This document shows, one piece after another, positions 25,797-36,500 of a stretch of DNA of 64,000 nucleotides; the stretch's first letter is position 1; every line of letters starts with the position of its first letter. This DNA is from Synechococcus sp. 1G10 (lineage in GTDB: Bacteria; Cyanobacteriota; Cyanobacteriia; PCC-6307; Cyanobiaceae). The DNA lies in the NCBI RefSeq assembly GCF_002252625.1, contig NZ_NQKW01000009.1, positions 1-64,000 of the forward strand, read 5' to 3'. A model generated the notes under the pieces. The model saw nothing but the letters and a program-made list of their open reading frames with translations. It did not search any database and had not been told where the DNA came from. A program made the translations under genes and the position numbers.

Positions 25797-26039
25797 TCAG
25801 CCCACACCAACGGGGGTTGTGGTCTGCAAGGCAAGGGCGTGGATGGCCTCGCTGGCCAGCTCACGGCGCAGGGCCGCGTAAACCAACTGGTGCTGCTTGA
25901 TCCTCGAGAGACCGGCAAAGGCGGAGGACACCACTTTCACCTGGAGATGGTCGCCACCACCAGTGAGGTCCTCTACCTCCACCTCGGCATCGGGAAGACT
26001 GGCGCAGATCGCTTCTTTCACCTGCTCCGATTGCACCAT
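25797..26039 (-). CDS. bolA: BolA-family protein
   Basis: The product has about 80 residues from ATG 26039 and shows [32 protein letters not shown] and the helix with the conserved His in [11 protein letters not shown]. BolA proteins bind CGFS glutaredoxins and share an Fe-S cluster. The next gene is such a glutaredoxin, which supports the assignment. Confidence 0.93.
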   Translation of the reverse strand: MVQSEQVKEAICASLPDAEVEVEDLTGGGDHLQVKVVSSAFAGLSRIKQHQLVYAALRRELASEAIHALALQTTTPVGVG

Positions 26040-26094
26040 GACCGAGATTCCATCCACTCCGGACGGAATCTAGAAGCCGGAGAGACCAGCTGCC

Positions 26095-26643
26095 TTACCG
26101 GGTTGCCGGGGCGTCGCTGACGGCGGTGTAAGGGATGGTGGCGAAGCCGAGTTCCACCAGAGTCTGGTAAGCACGGCGCCCTTCCTCACGGGCTGGGGTC
26201 ATCACCTTGACCACCTCGACCAGCAGGGGCACGGCCACCTCGGGCTGGTTCTGGCGGCGAAGCAGGGCAGCCAGACGAAGATTGGACTGGGCCAGCAGTT
26301 CCAGCGACTCGCGGCCTTTCTGATCCATCTCCCGGGGAATGCGCGCATCGAGGCCGCGGAAGGACCCACTCAGATCCCGGTAGAAGCCGAGCAGACGCAG
26401 GCTGGCCTCCCTGGCCTGGTCGTAGTCCTTGCGGGCGGCAGCCAGGTCACCGCGGGCAACGGCCGCATCACCTCGGCTCAGCAGATCCTTGACGGCCTGG
26501 AGGTTGAAGGTTCCAGCCGAACCCTCGAGCACCTTCGGAGGCTCACCCTGAGCCTGAAGGGGCAGGATCGGAGCAGCAGACAGCAGGGTTGCAGCCAGGG
26601 CAAGCCCGAGTGCAAGGTGGGGCCGGCGCACGGAGGACAACAC
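26095..26643 (-). CDS. Secreted or periplasmic helical hypothetical protein
   Basis: The 182-residue product has a signal peptide (LALGLALAATLLSAAPILPL, ending LQAQG). The rest is helical with TPR-like character (LSRGDAAVARGDLAAARKDY). A conserved-looking GSFRGLDARIPREMDQKG follows. It belongs to a cyanobacterial hypothetical family by look. It is 17 bases downstream of plsC. Confidence 0.65.
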   Translation of the reverse strand: MLSSVRRPHLALGLALAATLLSAAPILPLQAQGEPPKVLEGSAGTFNLQAVKDLLSRGDAAVARGDLAAARKDYDQAREASLRLLGFYRDLSGSFRGLDARIPREMDQKGRESLELLAQSNLRLAALLRRQNQPEVAVPLLVEVVKVMTPAREEGRRAYQTLVELGFATIPYTAVSDAPATR

Positions 26644-26660
26644 CGAAAGGCAGTTGGACT

Positions 26661-27428
26661 CTACGGGGGAGTGATGGGACGGCCCACGGCGAGGCGGGCC
26701 GCTTCCTCAGCTGATTGCATCGCCACCGCCAGCCGGTCGTTGAGCGCCCGGACCTCTGAGCGGCCGCCAGCTCCATCCACGGCCAGGGCGGGGGCAAAGA
26801 CCAGGGCAGCCCGGCCCCGGCAGCGCGGGGGGGCCTGGCTGTAGCCGATCCCGATCGGAACCACACGCACATCGACACCCTGGCTGGCGGCCAGGACCGC
26901 CAGCCGTCCCAGGCCCTGATGCACCCGGATCGGACCATCCTGACGGCGGATCTGGCCCTCCGGAAACACCACCAGCTGCTCTGAGGCGGCCAGCAGATCA
27001 ACGGCGTAGCGAAGTGAACTGGTGCCAGGCCGTCTCTGGTCGATCGGGAAGCAGCCGAGGCGGTCGAGGAACCAGCCCTGGATCCCCCTCATCTCCGTGA
27101 CGGTGACCATGAAGCGGCAATCGCGGCCACTGATCCGGCGGCCAGCGGCGTGGGGCAGCAGCAGGGCATCCCAGCGGGCCCGGTGGGTGGGGGCAAGCAG
27201 CACCGGCCCCTGCAGAGGCAGGTGCTGCTGGCCCAGCACCTCGATCGAGCTGAAGAAGCCGGGCAGGGCGAGGTCCTGGGTCACCAGCATCGCCAGCGGG
27301 GACAGGACGGGACTGATGCCGCGACAGACGCTGCTCTCCCGGGCCACCAGGTTGGAGCTGGGCTTCGGCTCGGTCCTTGCTGGTCCCTCGATCACTTGCG
27401 TCGTCTCGGCCGTCACCTGAAGCCGCAT
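26661..27428 (-). CDS. PlsC-family 1-acyl-glycerol-3-phosphate acyltransferase
   Basis: The 255-residue product has the acyltransferase motifs HRARWD (HX4D, residues about 82-87), FPIDQRRPG and VFPEGQIRR (EGxxxR-like). It would acylate lysophosphatidate or a related lipid at the membrane. The first 45 residues are not part of the domain and the start is uncertain. Substrate cannot be read from sequence. Confidence 0.85.
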   Translation of the reverse strand: MRLQVTAETTQVIEGPARTEPKPSSNLVARESSVCRGISPVLSPLAMLVTQDLALPGFFSSIEVLGQQHLPLQGPVLLAPTHRARWDALLLPHAAGRRISGRDCRFMVTVTEMRGIQGWFLDRLGCFPIDQRRPGTSSLRYAVDLLAASEQLVVFPEGQIRRQDGPIRVHQGLGRLAVLAASQGVDVRVVPIGIGYSQAPPRCRGRAALVFAPALAVDGAGGRSEVRALNDRLAVAMQSAEEAARLAVGRPITPP

Positions 27429-27577
27429 TCGCCAATCGATGCAAGCTATAGGGCGCCGCAGTGCTTCGTTTCAGGTCACGGGCAGTTGCCTCTGCGGTTG
27501 GGCTCGACCCTGCCAAGGCCCCTGTTGGGCCTGAGCTGATCCATAGGATCAAAGGCCAACGAGTCCCTGCGCGAGCC

Positions 27578-28324
27578 ATGGCCAGCCTTGGCGTGAATAT
27601 CGATCACATCGCCAACGTGCGCCAGGCCCGCAGGGCCCTTGAGCCCGATCCGGTCACCTTGGCGCTGCTGGCTGAGCTGGGGGGCGCCGATGGAATCACC
27701 GTGCACCTGCGCGAGGACCGGCGCCACATCCAGGAGCGTGACGTGGAGTTACTGCGAGCCACCGTGCGCAGCCGCCTCAACCTGGAGATGGCGGCCACCT
27801 CTGAGATGGAGGCGATCGCCCTGCGGATTCGCCCGGACATGGTGACCCTGGTGCCTGAACATCGCCAGGAGGTCACCACCGAAGGAGGGCTCGACGTGGT
27901 GAGCCAGCTCGGCACGCTGCAGGGACTGGTGGGCCGACTGCAGGACTCAGGCATTCCCGTCAGCCTGTTCGTGGATCCGGAGGTCTCCCAGCTGGAGGCC
28001 AGCCGTGCCAGCGGCGCCCGCTGGGTGGAGCTGCACACCGGCGCCTACGCCGAAGCCCACTGGGATGAGCAACCACGGGAACTGGCCCGACTCGAGGAAG
28101 GCAGCTTCGTGGCCCGCTCCCTGGGGCTGAGGGTCAATGCCGGCCATGGCCTCACGTATCAGAACGTGGAGCCGATCGCCGCGATCGAGGGGATGGAGGA
28201 ACTGAACATCGGCCACACGATCGTGGCCCGAGCCCTTGCGGTGGGATTGCAGAGCGCGGTGAGAGAGATGCGCGCCCTGATTCAGAATCCACGTCACGAA
28301 CCCTTGTTCAGCAGCACCCCATGA
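27578..28324 (+). CDS. pdxJ: Pyridoxine 5'-phosphate synthase PdxJ
   Basis: The 248-residue TIM-barrel enzyme condenses 1-deoxyxylulose 5-phosphate with 3-amino-2-oxopropyl phosphate in vitamin B6 synthesis. Visible motifs are [55 protein letters not shown] and [15 protein letters not shown] 27578 is chosen since family members start there; the 39 codons before it are unlike the family. Its stop overlaps the ycf54 start in ATGA. Confidence 0.97.
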   Translation: MASLGVNIDHIANVRQARRALEPDPVTLALLAELGGADGITVHLREDRRHIQERDVELLRATVRSRLNLEMAATSEMEAIALRIRPDMVTLVPEHRQEVTTEGGLDVVSQLGTLQGLVGRLQDSGIPVSLFVDPEVSQLEASRASGARWVELHTGAYAEAHWDEQPRELARLEEGSFVARSLGLRVNAGHGLTYQNVEPIAAIEGMEELNIGHTIVARALAVGLQSAVREMRALIQNPRHEPLFSSTP

Positions 28325-28659
28325 GCGCCTCCCCGTCCACCACGTATCACTTCATCGCCGCCAGTGAGCAATTTCTGACAGTGGAGGAACCCCTTGAGGA
28401 GGTTCTGCGCGAACGGGTGCGCAACTACGGCGAGGTGGGCAAGGCGATCGATTTCTGGCTGCTCAAGCGCCCGGCCTTTCTGAACGCTCCCGAGCTCTCG
28501 ACCCTGGCCACCACGGTGCCCAACCCAGCAGCGGCAGTGGTGTCGACCGACCCGAAATTCATCGATTTTCTGAAACTGCGGCTGGAATTCGTCGCCAAGG
28601 GCAGCTTTCAAGCCCCCAGTTCAACCATTCAGGACCCCCTGGCTCAGCAAACGATCTGA
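28321..28659 (+). CDS. ycf54: Ycf54 family, Mg-protoporphyrin ester cyclase auxiliary protein
   Basis: The 112-residue protein matches Ycf54: [20 protein letters not shown], then [36 protein letters not shown] and [12 protein letters not shown]. It supports the oxidative cyclase AcsF that makes ring E of chlorophyll. The ATGA overlap with pdxJ indicates translational coupling. Confidence 0.92.
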   Translation: MSASPSTTYHFIAASEQFLTVEEPLEEVLRERVRNYGEVGKAIDFWLLKRPAFLNAPELSTLATTVPNPAAAVVSTDPKFIDFLKLRLEFVAKGSFQAPSSTIQDPLAQQTI

Positions 28660-28686
28660 ACGGATCAGGCCGCCTTCGCTTGCTTG

Positions 28687-28878
28687 TCAGGCCGCCTGCT
28701 TCTGCTTGGTGAGCATCCAGCCATCCAGCAGCTGAACCTGCAGTGGGTTGAGGGCGGCATCGGCGAGAAGCCGCTCCCTCAGACGAGCAAGATCCTCAGG
28801 ATGCAGCTCTCCATTTTTTTGCCAGTGGAGATCCGTGGTCATCAAGGTGTTGAGGTGCTGACGTCTTTGTGGGTCCAT
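28687..28878 (-). CDS. Small helical hypothetical protein
   Basis: From ATG 28878 (28893 is an alternative) the product has 63 residues, soluble and helical: RRQHLNTLMTTDLHWQKNG and PEDLARLRERLLADAALNPL. Clean coding pattern, no known family. Confidence 0.5.
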   Translation of the reverse strand: MDPQRRQHLNTLMTTDLHWQKNGELHPEDLARLRERLLADAALNPLQVQLLDGWMLTKQKQAA

Positions 28879-29010
28879 GGTGTCAGTTGGCACCCGCCCT
28901 AACCCGGCTGAAATCCGATGATTTCCTTGAGAGATCCCTGGACAGACACTGCAGATCGCTTGTGCTTCCGCGTCTGGCCGGGCGATTTCGACCTGCCAGG
29001 GAGGCCTGGC

Positions 29011-29352
29011 TCAGAACAGGCCAAGAAAGCGGCGGCGGGGTTGGGTTTCACCATCGCTGGACTTCGGGGCACGGCCCCGGCCTCCGTCCTGGTGATAGCG
29101 GGGAACGTTGTCACCGACGGTGAGCAGCGCTTCCTTGTTCTTCCACCAGATCCAGTCGCGGATGGGTGGTGTCGCCAGCAGATCATCGCGGCTGAGCCCC
29201 AGACCCAGCTTGCGCGAGGCATCCACCAGCACGTCGATCATCGCCTCACCGTCACTACAGCGAGCGAGCGCTTCATTGGTGCGCTTTGCCCCGTTCAGGG
29301 CCTTCACCAGCGCCTGAACTCTCTGGGACACCGGAAGGGAAGCAGGATTCAT
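29011..29352 (-). CDS. Hypothetical protein, weakly Nif11-like
   Basis: From ATG 29352 the product has 113 residues. The N-terminal part (VSQRVQALVKALNGAKRTNE, then EAMIDVLVDASRKLGLGLSR) is helical and recalls Nif11-type domains of cyanobacterial peptides, but no leader cleavage motif is seen. The C-terminus is basic and Arg-rich (GRGRAPKSSDGETQPRRRFL). The assignment is tentative. Confidence 0.55.
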   Translation of the reverse strand: MNPASLPVSQRVQALVKALNGAKRTNEALARCSDGEAMIDVLVDASRKLGLGLSRDDLLATPPIRDWIWWKNKEALLTVGDNVPRYHQDGGRGRAPKSSDGETQPRRRFLGLF

Positions 29353-29499
29353 CAGACCCCAGCCGCATGAGTCGGACCGTACCAGTGTGGGGCTGCAGGT
29401 GAACGATCTTCGCCAGGACTGATCGCGATCGGGCTGACAGAAGTGGAGATCAGAGGCCACACTGGTCGTAGCGCAGTTCCACTTCGGCGCATCCTTTGC

Positions 29500-30186
29500 A
29501 TGGCGTCCACACCGCAGTCCCCCCGTCACTGGGTGATCGGTGACGTCCATGGCTGCGCCACGGCTCTCCAGGACCTGATCACCCGACTGCCGCTGGGCGA
29601 CCGTCTGATCTTCTGTGGTGATCTGATCAATCGAGGGCCCCAGATCGAGCGCACCTTGATCCTGGCCTGGGATCTGGTGGTAGAAGGTCGGGCCGTATGG
29701 CTTCGGGGCAACCACGAGCAGAGCCTGCTCAAGGCTCTCAGCAGGCAGCGCGTCAACAGCACCAGCGACCCTGCCCTGGCGGGTTCCGACACCTACCGAC
29801 AGCTGGGCAGCCGTCAATGCCGCCTCTGGCGGGAGCGCCTGGAGGGCCTGCCCCTGGCCTACTGGAGCGGAGGCTGGGTTGCCACCCATGCTGGCTTCGA
29901 TCCCAGCACCTGGTTGCCCCACCTCTCCATCCGCCAGCCCTTCTGGAGCCAGTACGACGGCCGCTTCGGGGATGTGATCATCGGGCACACCCCCGTGGCC
30001 CGGGTCGAGCGCAGTGCCAACGGCATCGTCAAGATCGATACCGGTGCCTGCTACGGCGGTCGGCTCAGTGCCTACTGCCCGGAAACCGCCGAGTTGATCA
30101 GCGTGCCCGGCCTGCGCAGCATCCAGTCCCAGCTGCCGGCCCTGGGCCGACGGCGTTCTGGCAAAGCGGTGGCCGGCTCCTGCTGA
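29500..30186 (+). CDS. Metallophosphoesterase (serine/threonine phosphatase-like)
   Basis: The 228-residue product has the calcineurin-like motifs GDVHG, GDLINRGP, RGNHE, THAGF and IIGHTPV, so all metal-binding blocks are present. Such proteins act on phosphoproteins or Ap4A; the substrate is open. ATG 29500 fits the family; a longer frame from 29443 adds unlike residues. It lies 10 bases upstream of recC and may be co-transcribed. Confidence 0.88.
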   Translation: MASTPQSPRHWVIGDVHGCATALQDLITRLPLGDRLIFCGDLINRGPQIERTLILAWDLVVEGRAVWLRGNHEQSLLKALSRQRVNSTSDPALAGSDTYRQLGSRQCRLWRERLEGLPLAYWSGGWVATHAGFDPSTWLPHLSIRQPFWSQYDGRFGDVIIGHTPVARVERSANGIVKIDTGACYGGRLSAYCPETAELISVPGLRSIQSQLPALGRRRSGKAVAGSC

Positions 30187-30196
30187 GAGCGGCTCG

Positions 30197-33100
30197 ATGC
30201 TGACGGTCTATCGCAGCAACCGGGCCGACCTGCTCGCCCAGCTCCTGGGACAACACCTGCTTCTTGCCCCTCCCGACCCCTTTGAAACGGTGTCGGTGGT
30301 GGTCAACACCTGGCCCACCAGCCGCTGGCTGGGGGAGCAGCTGGCCCTCGAGCTGGGGGGCATCGCCGCCAACATCCGCTTCCCCTTTCCCGGCAGCCAG
30401 CTGCGGACCATTGTTCAGCAGCTGCTGGGAGACAGCAGCGAGGAGAGCGACCCTTGGCGAGCCAGCGACCTGGTCTGGCCGGTGCTGGAGTTGCTGCCCC
30501 AGCTGGTGGAGGCCCCGGAAGCCGCGCCGCTGCGGCGCTGGCTGGAACATCGCAACGACGCGGGCGAGTTGGATGCCCCTCTCTGGCAACTGGCCCGCGC
30601 CATCGCCGATGGCCTCGACGACCTCTGCCTGTACAGGCCCGCCATGGCCCTGGCCTGGTGGCAGGGGGGCTGCGGCGACAACCGCGGCGACTCCCTGCCG
30701 GAGTCGCTGGCCTGGCAGCCCCTGCTGTTTCAGCGCCTGCGGGATCGACTGGGGCAGAAACCCTTCGGGCTCCAGGCCCTGGAGTTGATCGAGCGTCTGC
30801 GTCAGGGCCGCATCAGCGGCGAAGCCATCTCCTCCCCCCTGCGCCTCTTCGGCCTCAGCAGCGCCCCGCCCGTGCAGGTGCAGCTGCTCCAGGCCCTGGC
30901 CCTGGTGGTCCCCGTGGACCTTTACCTGCTCACCCCCTGCGCCGACCTCTGGCAGCGCTGCATCGAGCGCCGCCGCGAGCTTCAGGACGCTCTGGCCGTG
31001 GAGCAGCCCTTCGGCCTCGACTGGTTGCTGCAGACCCCTGGGCTCGAGGCTCGCTTCGGCCGCCTGGGCGGGGAATTCCAGCAGTTGCTGGAGGGCACCG
31101 GGGAGTCGGAGCTGGGCAACGCCCAGGAGCGGGATCTATTCCTGTTACCGGCCACGGCGGCATCCTCCAGCCAGCGCAGCCCCAGCCTGCTGGAGCAGCT
31201 CCAGGAGCAACTTGCCCAGCCGGCGGAAGGCCATCCCCTGCAGCGCGCTCCGGAGGACCACTCCCTGGAGTTCCACCCCTGTCCGGGAAAGCTGCGGCAA
31301 GTGCAGATCGTGCGTGATCGCTTGCTGCAGCTGCTGGCCGCTGACTCCAGTCTTGAGCCACGCCACATCCTGGTGATGACTCCCCAGGTGGACCAGCTGG
31401 CACCCCTGCTGGCCTCGGTCTTCTCCGACAGCGACGCCACAGGAGTTGAGCTGCCGTGGCGGCTCACCGACCGCAGTCAGCTCGATGACGCCGGCATTGC
31501 CCAGTCCCTGCTGCAGTTGCTGCGCCTGGCCGGAGAGCGCCTGACGGCCTCGGGACTGGAGGGCCTGCTCGAGAGCACTGTCCTGCAGGAGCACCATCAA
31601 CTGGAGCCCCAGGAGGCTGCCGCCATCACCAGGGCGCTCCAGACCAGTGGCTTCCGCTGGGGGCTGGACGGGGCCGAGCGGGGCGGCAGCGAGCAACACA
31701 GCCTGAGCTGGGCGATCGACCGACTGTTGCTGGGCCTGGTGCTCCCCGACCAGCCCGGACTGGCCATCGGCGCCTGCGCGCCCCATCCCCTTTCCGGCAC
31801 GCCCGAGAGCCAGGGGCGCTGGATCTTGCTGCTCACCCGCATCAAGCGGTGGTTGATCCAGCTACGCCGCAGCCGCCGTGCCGAGGACTGGGGCCCGTGC
31901 CTCAGAGACCTGCTCGAGGATCTGTTCGGCGACGGCGGCGAGAGGGCCTGGGAGCTGATCTCGATTCACCAGGCCATCGCCGAGTGGACCGCCGGTGCCG
32001 CCGGGTGCACCCTGACGATCCCGGCCGCGGTGCTGGCAGCGGTGCTGCAGGAGCGGCTGGCCGCTGACAGCGGTCGCTTCGGCCACCGCAGCGGCGCCCT
32101 GACGATCAGTGCCCTCGAGCCGATGCGGGCCATCCCCTACCGGGTGATCGTGCTGATGGGCCTCGATGCGGAGGTGTTCCCGCGCCGGCGCCAGCGGCCC
32201 GACTTCCATCCCATGGAGCACCAGCGCCTGCTGGGGGACCCCGATCCAGCCGACCAGGACCGCTACGTGCTGCTTGAGGCCCTGCTCTCGGCCCGCGATC
32301 ATCTGCTGATCAGCTGGAGCAGCCGGGACGAGCGCAGGGGCGACCCCCTGCCGCCACCGGCCCCGGTGCGCCAGTGGCTGGATCAGCTCCAGGCGGAGCT
32401 CGGCGCGGAGGGCTTCAAGGGGCTGGTGGTGGACCACCCCGTCAGTCCGCTCGATCGCCGCAATTTTCTGCCGGCAGGTCAGCGACCGCCCGCCAGCTGT
32501 GACCAGCGCCTGCGCCAGGCCCGCCAGCGCCTCGAGGATCCGGCCATGGCAGCGCGACCCCTTCAACCCCTTGCCCGACGGGAGCCAGCTGAGCCGGGGG
32601 CTGCGTCCGGCACCACCGGACCAGCGCAGGAGCCACATAACGATCCCTTTGAGGATCTGCGCCGCTGGTTGATGGCGCCCCAGGAGAGCTGGCTGCAGCA
32701 ACTGGGCCTGAGGCCGCGGGAATGGTCCGAGCCGGTCGAGGACCTCGAAGCCCTCAGCCTCGATGAGCTGCGGCGCTCCCGCCTGCTGCGGGATCAGCTC
32801 GCCCGCGGCGGCCATGAGCCCGCCCCGCCCGACTGGCCCTGGCTGTGGCGGGGGCGGGGCCTGGCGCCTCCTCTGACTGCTGGGGAGCTGGAGGCTGACG
32901 CCCTCAGCCAGCGCTGGTCGTCGCTGCAGCAGCTCCTCGAGCGGCTGGGGGAACCCCGGCGTCAGCGGCACCGGTGGCAGGAGCGGCAGGATCCAGGTCT
33001 GGGCTGGGACCTGGAGGCTGATCTCGACTGGCGCGACGATCTGCTGGTGCTGGTGCACACCGCCCGGGCCCGCCTCCCCCACCGTCTCGATCTCTGGCTG

Positions 33101-33529
33101 CGGCTGTTGCTGGCGGCTGCCAGCGGCCAGTCCCCGCGGCAGGCCGTCCTGATCGCCCGCGACAAGAACCATTTCGTGGTGGCCCAGCGGCTGCAGGCGA
33201 TCGCAGCGGGGGCCGCGGCAGAGCAGCTCCAGCAGTTGCTCCGCTGGCGGCAGAGCCACCGCCACCACTGCTGGCCGGTGCCCCCTGAAACCGGCTGGGC
33301 CTATGCCCAGGCCGAGCACAATCGCCCCGGCGATGGCGCCACCAAGGCGTTGCAGTGCTGGGAGGGGGCTCCCCCCTGGACCGATGGTGAACGGGAGCAG
33401 GAGGCAATGGCCCTCTGCTTCGGTCGCGACTGCCCGGCTGAATCCCTCCTCCGGGGCGATTTCGGAGCGTTCTCTGCCCTGGCCATGGCCCTGCATGAAC
33501 CGCTGCTGCTTCAGCAGCTGAAGCCATGA
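30197..33529 (+). CDS. recC: Exodeoxyribonuclease V gamma subunit RecC
   Basis: The 1110-residue protein is the Chi-scanning, inactive helicase-like subunit of RecBCD. It starts with the RecC pattern VYRSNRADLLAQLLGQHLL, followed by NTWPTSRWLGEQLALELGG, NIRFPFPGSQL and HFHPMEHQRLL-type blocks near residue 670. The ATP-binding Walker A is absent, as expected. Its stop overlaps the recB start in ATGA. Length is close to E. coli RecC (about 1120). Confidence 0.95.
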   Translation: MLTVYRSNRADLLAQLLGQHLLLAPPDPFETVSVVVNTWPTSRWLGEQLALELGGIAANIRFPFPGSQLRTIVQQLLGDSSEESDPWRASDLVWPVLELLPQLVEAPEAAPLRRWLEHRNDAGELDAPLWQLARAIADGLDDLCLYRPAMALAWWQGGCGDNRGDSLPESLAWQPLLFQRLRDRLGQKPFGLQALELIERLRQGRISGEAISSPLRLFGLSSAPPVQVQLLQALALVVPVDLYLLTPCADLWQRCIERRRELQDALAVEQPFGLDWLLQTPGLEARFGRLGGEFQQLLEGTGESELGNAQERDLFLLPATAASSSQRSPSLLEQLQEQLAQPAEGHPLQRAPEDHSLEFHPCPGKLRQVQIVRDRLLQLLAADSSLEPRHILVMTPQVDQLAPLLASVFSDSDATGVELPWRLTDRSQLDDAGIAQSLLQLLRLAGERLTASGLEGLLESTVLQEHHQLEPQEAAAITRALQTSGFRWGLDGAERGGSEQHSLSWAIDRLLLGLVLPDQPGLAIGACAPHPLSGTPESQGRWILLLTRIKRWLIQLRRSRRAEDWGPCLRDLLEDLFGDGGERAWELISIHQAIAEWTAGAAGCTLTIPAAVLAAVLQERLAADSGRFGHRSGALTISALEPMRAIPYRVIVLMGLDAEVFPRRRQRPDFHPMEHQRLLGDPDPADQDRYVLLEALLSARDHLLISWSSRDERRGDPLPPPAPVRQWLDQLQAELGAEGFKGLVVDHPVSPLDRRNFLPAGQRPPASCDQRLRQARQRLEDPAMAARPLQPLARREPAEPGAASGTTGPAQEPHNDPFEDLRRWLMAPQESWLQQLGLRPREWSEPVEDLEALSLDELRRSRLLRDQLARGGHEPAPPDWPWLWRGRGLAPPLTAGELEADALSQRWSSLQQLLERLGEPRRQRHRWQERQDPGLGWDLEADLDWRDDLLVLVHTARARLPHRLDLWLRLLLAAASGQSPRQAVLIARDKNHFVVAQRLQAIAAGAAAEQLQQLLRWRQSHRHHCWPVPPETGWAYAQAEHNRPGDGATKALQCWEGAPPWTDGEREQEAMALCFGRDCPAESLLRGDFGAFSALAMALHEPLLLQQLKP

Positions 33530-36500
33530 GCGTCGCCGAAACCCATTCAGCGGCAGCGCCTGGGGAGCTGGCGGCCAACGGATTCCCGCTGGATCCAGGG
33601 GTGCACCTGATCGAAGCCAGTGCCGGCACCGGCAAGACCTTCACCCTTGCCCATCTGGTGCTGCGGCTGGTGGGGGAGCGGCAGCTGTCGCTGCGGTCGC
33701 TGCTGGTGGTCACCTTCACCAAGGCTGCGGCCGCCGAGCTCAGGGACCGGATCGGCCGGCGGCTGCAGCAGGCCCAGCAGTTGCTGCAGACCCCTGATCC
33801 GGCGGGCCATGGGGGACTTGATCAGGAACTGAAGGATTGGCTCGGGAGCATCGCCAGTGAGGACTACGAACAGTTGCGCGCCCAACTGCTGCTGGCCCTT
33901 GAGGAGCTCGATGCCGCCGACATCACCACGATCCACGGGTTCTGCCACCGCAGCCTGCAGCGTCAGGCCCTGGAAGCGGGACTGGCCCCTGAGGTGGAAC
34001 TCGAGGATGACGGGGCGCTGCTGCAGGAGCAGGTGGTGCACGACTACTGGCAGCAGCAGGTGCTGCCCCTGCCGGCCCATGCCCTGCGGGGACTGATCAG
34101 CCGGGGTGTCGAGATCAAAGGGCTGCAAACCCTGCTGGCCACGCTGGAGGGGGATCCGACCCTGGCCAGCCCTGATCTGCCGCCGGGCTGGGACCCTGAG
34201 CAGCCCCTGCCCCCCCAGTGGCTTGGCCAGTGGGAGTCCGACTGGCTCCGTTTCCAGGCCCTCTGGGAGCAGGAGGGTGAGGAGCTGGAACAGGCTCTCT
34301 GCGCGGCAGCGGCAGAACGCAAGCAGGCAGGAATCAAGAGCAAGGGGCCCTACAGCGCCAAGCCCCGCCTCAAACGCGCCCAGCTGCTCAGCGCCTGGCT
34401 GCAGGCACAGCCGTGCCCGGGCTCCTACGCCGAGCTGCTGCAGGACAAGACCAGCTGGATTTCCGACTACTTCCACCCAGGACCGATCAGCCAGGCGGCG
34501 GCACTGGCTGGACCGGTGCTGCGGCTGCCCCGTCCCCGATTGCTGGCAGCGGCAGCGGCCCTGGTGGACGCTCCAGCTGAGGCGGTGCTCAGCCATTTCT
34601 GCCACTGGGCCCGGGCGGAACTGGCGCGGCGACGGCAGCGCGGAGGACGCATGAGCTACGGCGACCTGCTGAGCAGCCTTGATCCCGGTGCCGACGGCAG
34701 CCAGCGTCCAACACTGATCGAGGCCCTCTCAGAGCGCTACGAGGCCGCGCTGATCGATGAGTTCCAGGACACCGATCCTCTGCAGTGGCGCATCCTTCAG
34801 CGGGTCTTTGCGGCAGGGGATGCCCGGCCCCGGCAGCTTTTGGTGCTGGTGGGAGATCCCAAGCAGGCCATCTACCGCTTCCGGGGCGGCGATCTCGACA
34901 CCTACCGCGCCGCCAGCAGGACCGCCGCAGCCAGCCACCGGCTCATGCGCAACTTCCGCTCCTCACCTCCCCTGCTGGAGGCGCTGAACCGACTGATGGC
35001 CCCGGGCCTGCCCCGCTCAGCCCTGCCGGTGCCGCCCCTGCGGGCCGCCCGGCTGGATGGGGGGGAGTTGTTGATCCTGCCGGCGAGCCAGCAGCCCCTG
35101 CAGCTGCTCTGGCTTGGAAACGATCGAAGCGCTGGCGAAGCGCCCCCCAGTCGCAGCGAGCTGGAGAGCCGAACGGCTGATCGGGTGGCGGCCCTGGTCC
35201 TGGATCTGCTGCTGAGCGGATGGCGGATGGGCGAAGCAGAGCTGAGCCGGCCCCTGCGACCCTCCGACATCTGCCTGTTGGTGGACCGGCACCAGCAAGC
35301 CGAAGACCTGAGGGAGGCCCTGGAGCGCCGTGGGCTGCCCAGCCGCCTGCTCAGTCAGGGGGATGTGTTCGCCGGTGAGGGGGCCGCCCTGCTGCAGCGG
35401 TTGCTCGATGCCCTGGCGGAGCCCGGCAGCGACGCACGCCTGCGGCTGCTGGCCGCCTCCCCCCTGATGGGCTGGAGTCCGCGCCAGCTGGCGGCAGCCG
35501 GCAGCCAGGAGTGGGATCGCCTGTCCGGCCAGCTGGCCCGCCTGGCCGAGCGCCTGCCCAGCGACGGCTTGCTCGCCACCCTGGGGCAGATGCTGCGCAG
35601 TGAGGAGCTGGCACAGCTCTCCCTGCAAGGTCGCTGGCTGGCCGACCTGCAGCAGTGCGCGGAGCTGGTGCAGGAGCGGCTGCACCAGCAACGGCTCGGT
35701 GCGGCCGCCAGCGCCGACTGGTTGCGGCGGCGGCGATTGCACCCGCCCGAAACGGTGCCGGAGAACCAGCTGCCCCACAGCGACGCGGTGACTTCCGCCG
35801 TGGGGGTGGTGACGGTGCACCGCAGCAAGGGACTGGAATTCCCCGTGGTGATCTGCCCCTATTTCTGGCAGGGGGTGAACAGCGCCAGTCGCCGGGGCAA
35901 CCGCCGCATCGGGCGTCGCTGGACCCCGGAGCAGGCCAGCGGGCCCCAGCTGGATGTGCATCTCGATCAGCGCTGGGGGCCGGGCCAGATGGCGGCGGAG
36001 CAGGAGCAGGCCGCGCTGGCGGCGGAGCGGGAACGGCTGGCCTACGTGGCCCTCACCCGCGCGCGGGACCTGTTGGTGCTCGGCTTCGGTCCGGCCCTGG
36101 ACCAGGGGAGCAATCCCCTGATCCCCTGGCTGTTCAGCGGGCACCCCCTTCCGCCCCTTGGCCCCAACGACGACGACGTCTACACCTGTCGCTCCGATCA
36201 GGAGTGGCTCGACCTTCTCGACGAAGCGATCCAGCAGCGAGCCCTGCCGATCAGCCTGATCAGCGGCGAGCCCAGCCAGCAGAACTCCGTGCGCTGGCAA
36301 GCCCCTGCAGAGGCCGGAGAACTGGGCACCGGACCGGTGCCCCGCTGGCCCCTGCTCTCGGGCTGGGGCCGCAGCAGCTACTCCAGCTGGACCCATGGGG
36401 CCCACGGGGGACCCCTGGCGCCGGAGGCGATGGAGGAGGGCCGCGAAACCGATGGCATCGATCGTGCCGCCACCGATGCGACAGGCCCGGATCCTCAGGC

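Noticed and set aside
30208-33722. Long open frames antisense to recC and recB
   Set aside because: They are Pro/Gln/His/Arg-rich shadows typical of high-GC coding DNA, with no family likeness, while the plus-strand frames are clear RecC and RecB.
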